NCBI GenBank assembly: GCA_019112875.1
Contig: DXIO01000088.1
Span: forward strand, 1 to 56,704
Source of the DNA: Candidatus Aquabacterium excrementipullorum
GTDB lineage: Bacteria; Pseudomonadota; Gammaproteobacteria; Burkholderiales; Burkholderiaceae_C
DNA: 56,704 bases
Direction of reading: 5' to 3'
Both the position numbers and the translations under genes were made by a program. How positions within the stretch are numbered: the first letter of the stretch is position 1; every line of letters starts with the position of its first letter. Shown here piece by piece: positions 53,701-56,704 of this stretch. Under the pieces are notes generated by a model. The model saw only the letters and a list, made by a program, of their open reading frames with translations, was not told the DNA's origin and made no database searches.

Positions 53701-54459
53701 ATGAACCTCGACACCGCCCCGCCCACCCCCGTGCAGCCGCTCAAGGCCCTGAAGGCCTTGCTGGCGCTGCGCCACGACCCGCAGGACACGCGGCAGGTCT
53801 TCCTGCTGACGGAAGCCCTGCGCGGGCGCTCGCCCCTGAAGCTGCGCGAGCGCTTCCGGGCCGATGCGCAGGGGCGTGAGCGCCTGGCCGAGCGCCGCTC
53901 GCTGCTGCCCACACTCCGCCGCACCGAGTGGCTGGCCACGCTGCCATCCGGCACGCTGGGCCGCACGTACCACGACTTCCTGGCCGAGCAGAACCTGTCG
54001 GCGCAAGGCCTGGTGGACGTGGCCAAGAGTGCCGGCATGACCCAGCCGGACGACGGCTCCGATCGCCACTACATCGGCTGCCGCCTGCGCGACATGCACG
54101 ACCTCTTCCACGTGCTCACCGGTTATGGCCGCGACGAACTGGGCGAGGTCTGCGTGCTGGCGTTTTCCTACCCGCAGCAGCACACGCGCAGCTTCGCCGT
54201 GATCGCCTTCTTCGGCGCCTTGGCCTTGCGCCGCCGCCAGCGCATCCCCGGCGTGCTGGGCGCCGTGTGGCAGGCCTGGCGCCAGGGCAGGGCGGCCTCG
54301 TGGCTGGTGGTGCAGCCGCTGGAATCCCTGCTCGAACGCGATCTGCTCGCGCTTCGCCGAGAACTGAACATCGCGCCGCCCACCCGCTACCTGGCCGTGA
54401 CCGACCAGGCGCGGGCGCTGGGCCGCGCCATCCCGCAACCCCCTGGAAGGACTGTTTGA
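53701..54459 (+). CDS. Coq4-family protein
   Basis: The 252-residue protein has the Coq4 signature: the zinc-like motif RDMHDLFHVLTGYGRDELGE (HDxxH-x11-E), LPSGTLGRTYHDFLAEQNL, and ALALRRRQRIPGVLGAVWQA. Coq4 proteins act in ubiquinone synthesis in eukaryotes and occur in some bacteria. The start at 53701 is an ATG; an in-frame start at 53635 would add an Arg/Gly-rich leader. Its stop shares an A with the crotonase ATG. Confidence 0.82.
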   Translation: MNLDTAPPTPVQPLKALKALLALRHDPQDTRQVFLLTEALRGRSPLKLRERFRADAQGRERLAERRSLLPTLRRTEWLATLPSGTLGRTYHDFLAEQNLSAQGLVDVAKSAGMTQPDDGSDRHYIGCRLRDMHDLFHVLTGYGRDELGEVCVLAFSYPQQHTRSFAVIAFFGALALRRRQRIPGVLGAVWQAWRQGRAASWLVVQPLESLLERDLLALRRELNIAPPTRYLAVTDQARALGRAIPQPPGRTV

Positions 54460-55337
54460 TGACGTACAACACCCTGGCCTACACCGTCGGCGACGACGGC
54501 GTGCTGCTGCTGACCCTGAACCGCCCCGAGCAGATGAACGCGTTCACGGTGGAGATGGCCAACGAGCTGGTCGACGCCTTCACGCGCGCCAGCGACGACG
54601 ACGCCGTGCGCGCCATCGTGGTCACCGGGGCGGGCAAGGCCTTCTGCGCCGGCATGGACCTGTCGGTGCCGGGCAATGTGTTCGGCCTGGACGAGACCCA
54701 GCAGCCCACGATCGAGGACATGCAGCAGCGCCTCGACGACCCGGCCATCTTCCATGGCGTACGCGACACCGGCGGGCGCGTGGTGCTGTCCATCTTCAAC
54801 TGCAAGAAGCCCGTGATCGGCGCGATCAACGGCGCGGCCGTGGGCATCGGCGCCACGATGACGCTGCCGATGGACATCCGCCTGGCGTCCGAAAAGGCCC
54901 GCATCGGCTTCGTGTTCGGCCGCATCGGCATCGTGCCCGAGGCGTGTTCGAGCTGGTTCCTGCCGCGCATCGTCGGCATCTCGCAGGCGCTGGAGTGGAC
55001 CTACATGGCCGACATCTTCGACGGCCACGAGGCGCAGCGCGGCGGCCTGGTCAAGGCCGTCTACCCGGCTGACCAGCTGCTGGAAGAGGCGATGAAGATC
55101 GCCCGCCGCATCGCCAGCGAGCGCTCGGCCGTGGGCGTGGCCCTGACCCGCCAGATGATGTACCGCAACTCGGCCCAGCCGCACCCGCTGGCCGCGCACC
55201 AGGTGGATTCGCTGGCCATGTTCTACACGAGCATCGGCGACGGCAAGGAGGGCGTGCAGGCTTTCCTGGAGAAGCGCCCGGCCCAGTTCAAGAGCCAAGC
55301 CTCCGACATGCCGCCTTTCTACCCCTGGTGGGAGTGA
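54459..55337 (+). CDS. Crotonase-family enoyl-CoA hydratase/isomerase
   Basis: The 292-residue protein has the CoA-binding motif GKAFCAGMDLSVPG and the oxyanion-hole segment IGAINGAAVGIGATMTLPMD, then FGRIGIVPEACSSWFLPRIV, where Glu of PEACSSW aligns with a catalytic Glu. The C-terminal FLEKRPAQFKSQ is usual for crotonases. A long insertion (FGLDETQQPTIEDMQQRLDD) follows the first motif. It acts on an enoyl-CoA of unknown chain. Coupled to the Coq4-like gene (1-base overlap). Confidence 0.9.
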   Translation: MTYNTLAYTVGDDGVLLLTLNRPEQMNAFTVEMANELVDAFTRASDDDAVRAIVVTGAGKAFCAGMDLSVPGNVFGLDETQQPTIEDMQQRLDDPAIFHGVRDTGGRVVLSIFNCKKPVIGAINGAAVGIGATMTLPMDIRLASEKARIGFVFGRIGIVPEACSSWFLPRIVGISQALEWTYMADIFDGHEAQRGGLVKAVYPADQLLEEAMKIARRIASERSAVGVALTRQMMYRNSAQPHPLAAHQVDSLAMFYTSIGDGKEGVQAFLEKRPAQFKSQASDMPPFYPWWE

Positions 55338-55540
55338 AGTTCCGTGGATGTGTGGCACTTCGCACAGATTTACGGACATCCCTACCCCCTCAAATGAATG
55401 CTTTGTCGGAGAAACCCTGTGGGCGGCGAGGGAGCGATCGGGGACATTGGATGCCATGCACCAAGGTTTAACGCGGTGCGCTGAACTGAATCTTCTGAAG
55501 ATCGCTTGAGGATCTTTCTAAACAAAGGCAAAGGACAGAC

Positions 55541-56176
55541 ATGAACACCGCAGTGATCAAGAACATCTCCCTGGCTGCTGTCGCACTGGCCGCCGCCATG
55601 GCCACCAGCGGCGCGATGGCCGCGAACGCTTCCGTGCAGCTGGACACCAGCGTGCTGAGCTCCTACACCATCAAGTCTGTGGGTTCCGACACCTACAGCT
55701 CGAGCACGGGCATCCTGACGGCCCCGATCGACGCGACCAACACGACCGCCACGCTGATCGACTTCGGCAACAGCGATGGTTTCTCGCTGGGCTTCACGTT
55801 CCTGGGCGCTCAAACCCTGAGCTTCACGAACTTCAGCTACAACCTGAGCACCAAGACCCTGAGCGGTTCGCTGTCGGGCGCCGGCAGCTTGGTGTCCGAC
55901 ATCGCCTACACCGGCAGCCTGTTCGTGGCCGGCACCTCCAGCACCGCCAACAGCGTGCTGACGGCTTCCAACTTCAGCGTGGCGTCCTCGTTCGCCACCT
56001 ACCTGTCGGGCGTGGGTCTGAGCACCGCCAACCAGACGACGATCGCTTCGAGCATCAAGTCGTTGTCGATCCCCGTGACCTCGGCCCCGGCCGTGCCCGA
56101 GCCCTCCACCTACGCCCTGATGGGCCTGGGCCTGGTCGGCATCGCTCTGATCGCCCGCCAGAAGCGTCAAGGCTGA
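55541..56176 (+). CDS. PEP-CTERM exported protein
   Basis: The 211-residue protein has a signal peptide (VIKNISLAAVALAAAMATSG, cleaved after AMA). The Ser/Thr-rich beta body (LSSYTIKSVGSDTYSSSTGI, TATLIDFGNSDGFSLGFTFL, SYNLSTKTLSGSLSGAGSLV) is followed by VPEPST, YALMGLGLVGIALIA and RQKRQG, a standard PEP-CTERM sorting signal. AAAGGACAG precedes the start. Upstream 203 bases hold CATCCC-TACCCCC (55377), a poor match to the element upstream of the other PEP-CTERM genes. Function unknown. Confidence 0.87.
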   Translation: MNTAVIKNISLAAVALAAAMATSGAMAANASVQLDTSVLSSYTIKSVGSDTYSSSTGILTAPIDATNTTATLIDFGNSDGFSLGFTFLGAQTLSFTNFSYNLSTKTLSGSLSGAGSLVSDIAYTGSLFVAGTSSTANSVLTASNFSVASSFATYLSGVGLSTANQTTIASSIKSLSIPVTSAPAVPEPSTYALMGLGLVGIALIARQKRQG

Positions 56177-56218
56177 TCGGCCCCGCGTGACCGGCGCGCA
56201 TCGGGCGCCGGGCCCATG

Positions 56219-56247
56219 AAAAAAGGCAACCCTCGGGTTGCCTTTTT
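56219..56247. terminator. Bidirectional terminator
   Basis: AAAAGGCAACCC pairs with GGGTTGCCTTTT around two bases, with A and T runs on both sides. It separates the PEP-CTERM gene (plus) from the truncated gene on the minus strand. Confidence 0.92.
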
Positions 56248-56300
56248 GTTTGGCCGTGGCCTCCCGAAGGTACCCCGGCCTCGGTCTCCTGTGATTCTCG

Positions 56301-56704
56301 TCAGCGGGCGGCCTGGAACAGCGCGTCGCCGGCCACCATCGGGTCGTTGGTCTCGGCATAGGTGCGCACCCACACCGGGTAGCTGTGCACCACCTTGTGC
56401 TGCCAGGGGTGGAAGCCCGGGCGGTAGTAATCGAGCAGCTTGAAGGTATTGCGCGAGAACAGCCCGCCGGGCCCGTAGACCCAGCCCAGGCCCTTGGTGA
56501 TCAGCCACACGCGCTTGCCCAGGCTGAAACCATCGCCCACCATCAGGCGGTTGGTGAGGCGCACGCTGTCGACCACGACCTTGTACATGGCGTGCGTCAT
56601 GGCGGCGCAGCGCTTGAAGTAGCCCACCTTGGCCACCTGCTGCATCACGTCGTAGGCCACGGCCTTGTGCTCCATCTCTTCGATGGCATGCCAGGCCCAC
56701 ATGG
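56301..56704 (-). CDS. PF10118-type predicted metal-dependent hydrolase, C-terminal part
   Basis: The minus-strand frame enters from the window edge and ends at 56301 after 134 residues. It has the WAWHAIEEMEHKAVAYDVMQ motif, with His/Glu residues as in a di-iron helical site, then AMYKVVVDSVRLTNRLMVGD and FKLLDYYRPGFHPWQHKVVH. The pattern fits the uncharacterised metal-dependent hydrolase family PF10118 (COG3687). The N-terminal part lies beyond the window. Confidence 0.75.
   Translation of the reverse strand, partial: MWAWHAIEEMEHKAVAYDVMQQVAKVGYFKRCAAMTHAMYKVVVDSVRLTNRLMVGDGFSLGKRVWLITKGLGWVYGPGGLFSRNTFKLLDYYRPGFHPWQHKVVHSYPVWVRTYAETNDPMVAGDALFQAAR

Noticed and set aside
55346..55366. TGGCAC in front of the last PEP-CTERM gene as a sigma-54 promoter
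   Set aside because: The -12 GC is missing at the correct distance (AG is found 10 bases after GG), so the match fails.

Overview
The window is high-GC, densely coded bacterial chromosome. It most resembles a betaproteobacterium of the order Burkholderiales, in the Rubrivivax/Leptothrix/Aquabacterium neighbourhood. This is inferred from gene content: a PhaM-type polyhydroxyalkanoate granule protein, several PEP-CTERM exported proteins, a SlmA-like regulator behind argB and a HAD nucleotidase, a class A RNase P RNA, and a GC-rich intergenic repeat typical of Comamonadaceae-like genomes. There is no rRNA, tRNA, CRISPR array, insertion sequence or prophage in view.

Layout, left to right. (1) 1-1.7 kb: the 3' end of an allophanate hydrolase gene, an HpxZ/AtzH-like gene and a GntR regulator (urea, oxalurate or pyrimidine nitrogen catabolism). 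(2) 1.7-5.3 kb: an hvfDCBA-type operon (DoxX, HvfC, the MNIO/DUF692 oxidase HvfB, and the Cys-Gly-rich precursor HvfA). It is transcribed away from an ECF sigma factor and a small zinc-finger anti-sigma factor, and probably makes a modified copper-binding peptide. (3) 5.3-10.5 kb: a GlcD-like FAD oxidase, a hypothetical protein, PhaM, a Tat-exported PhoD phosphatase and an HNH nuclease. (4) 10.9-19 kb: a TetR-controlled beta-oxidation operon (acyl-CoA dehydrogenase, hydroxyacyl-CoA dehydrogenase/enoyl-CoA hydratase fusion, thiolase), then an alpha/beta hydrolase and an enoyl-CoA hydratase. (5) 19-25.5 kb: an HD-GYP protein; a compact minus-strand cluster of BMP-family binding protein, flavin reductase, nucleoside deaminase and 2OG-Fe dioxygenase, with two GntR-type palindromes in front; a GntR regulator; a glycine-zipper protein; and a thioesterase. 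(6) 25.6-33.2 kb: an Atm1-type ABC exporter, a solute-binding protein, then a gingipain-like C25 protease carrying a dockerin beside a PEP-CTERM protein carrying a cohesin, and a DUF4394 lipoprotein.

(7) 33.3-41.7 kb: pyrC, cysteine synthase, dsbD, a Bcr/CflA-type MFS transporter, rnpB, a degenerate alpha-carbonic anhydrase, a PEP-CTERM protein and ruvC. (8) 41.8-43.7 kb: a secreted phytase-like esterase preceded by a good Pho box, followed by a PEP-CTERM protein. (9) 43.9-48.9 kb: purH, fis and dusB on one strand, a divergent NRAMP-related transporter and a YqaA-like membrane protein. (10) 49-56.7 kb: a CusF-like copper protein, argB, a HAD nucleotidase, slmA, a DUF815 ATPase, mutT, coq4, a crotonase, another PEP-CTERM protein, and a truncated PF10118-type gene.

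The most noteworthy items are the cohesin/dockerin protease pair and its CCTAGG-rich upstream array, whose motif recurs upstream of a separate PEP-CTERM gene; the complete hvf/ECF module; the Pho box before the phytase-like gene; the orphan BMP/deaminase/dioxygenase cluster; and two families (carbonic anhydrase, NRAMP) with altered metal-site residues. All family calls come from reading the translated sequence; no database search was run.
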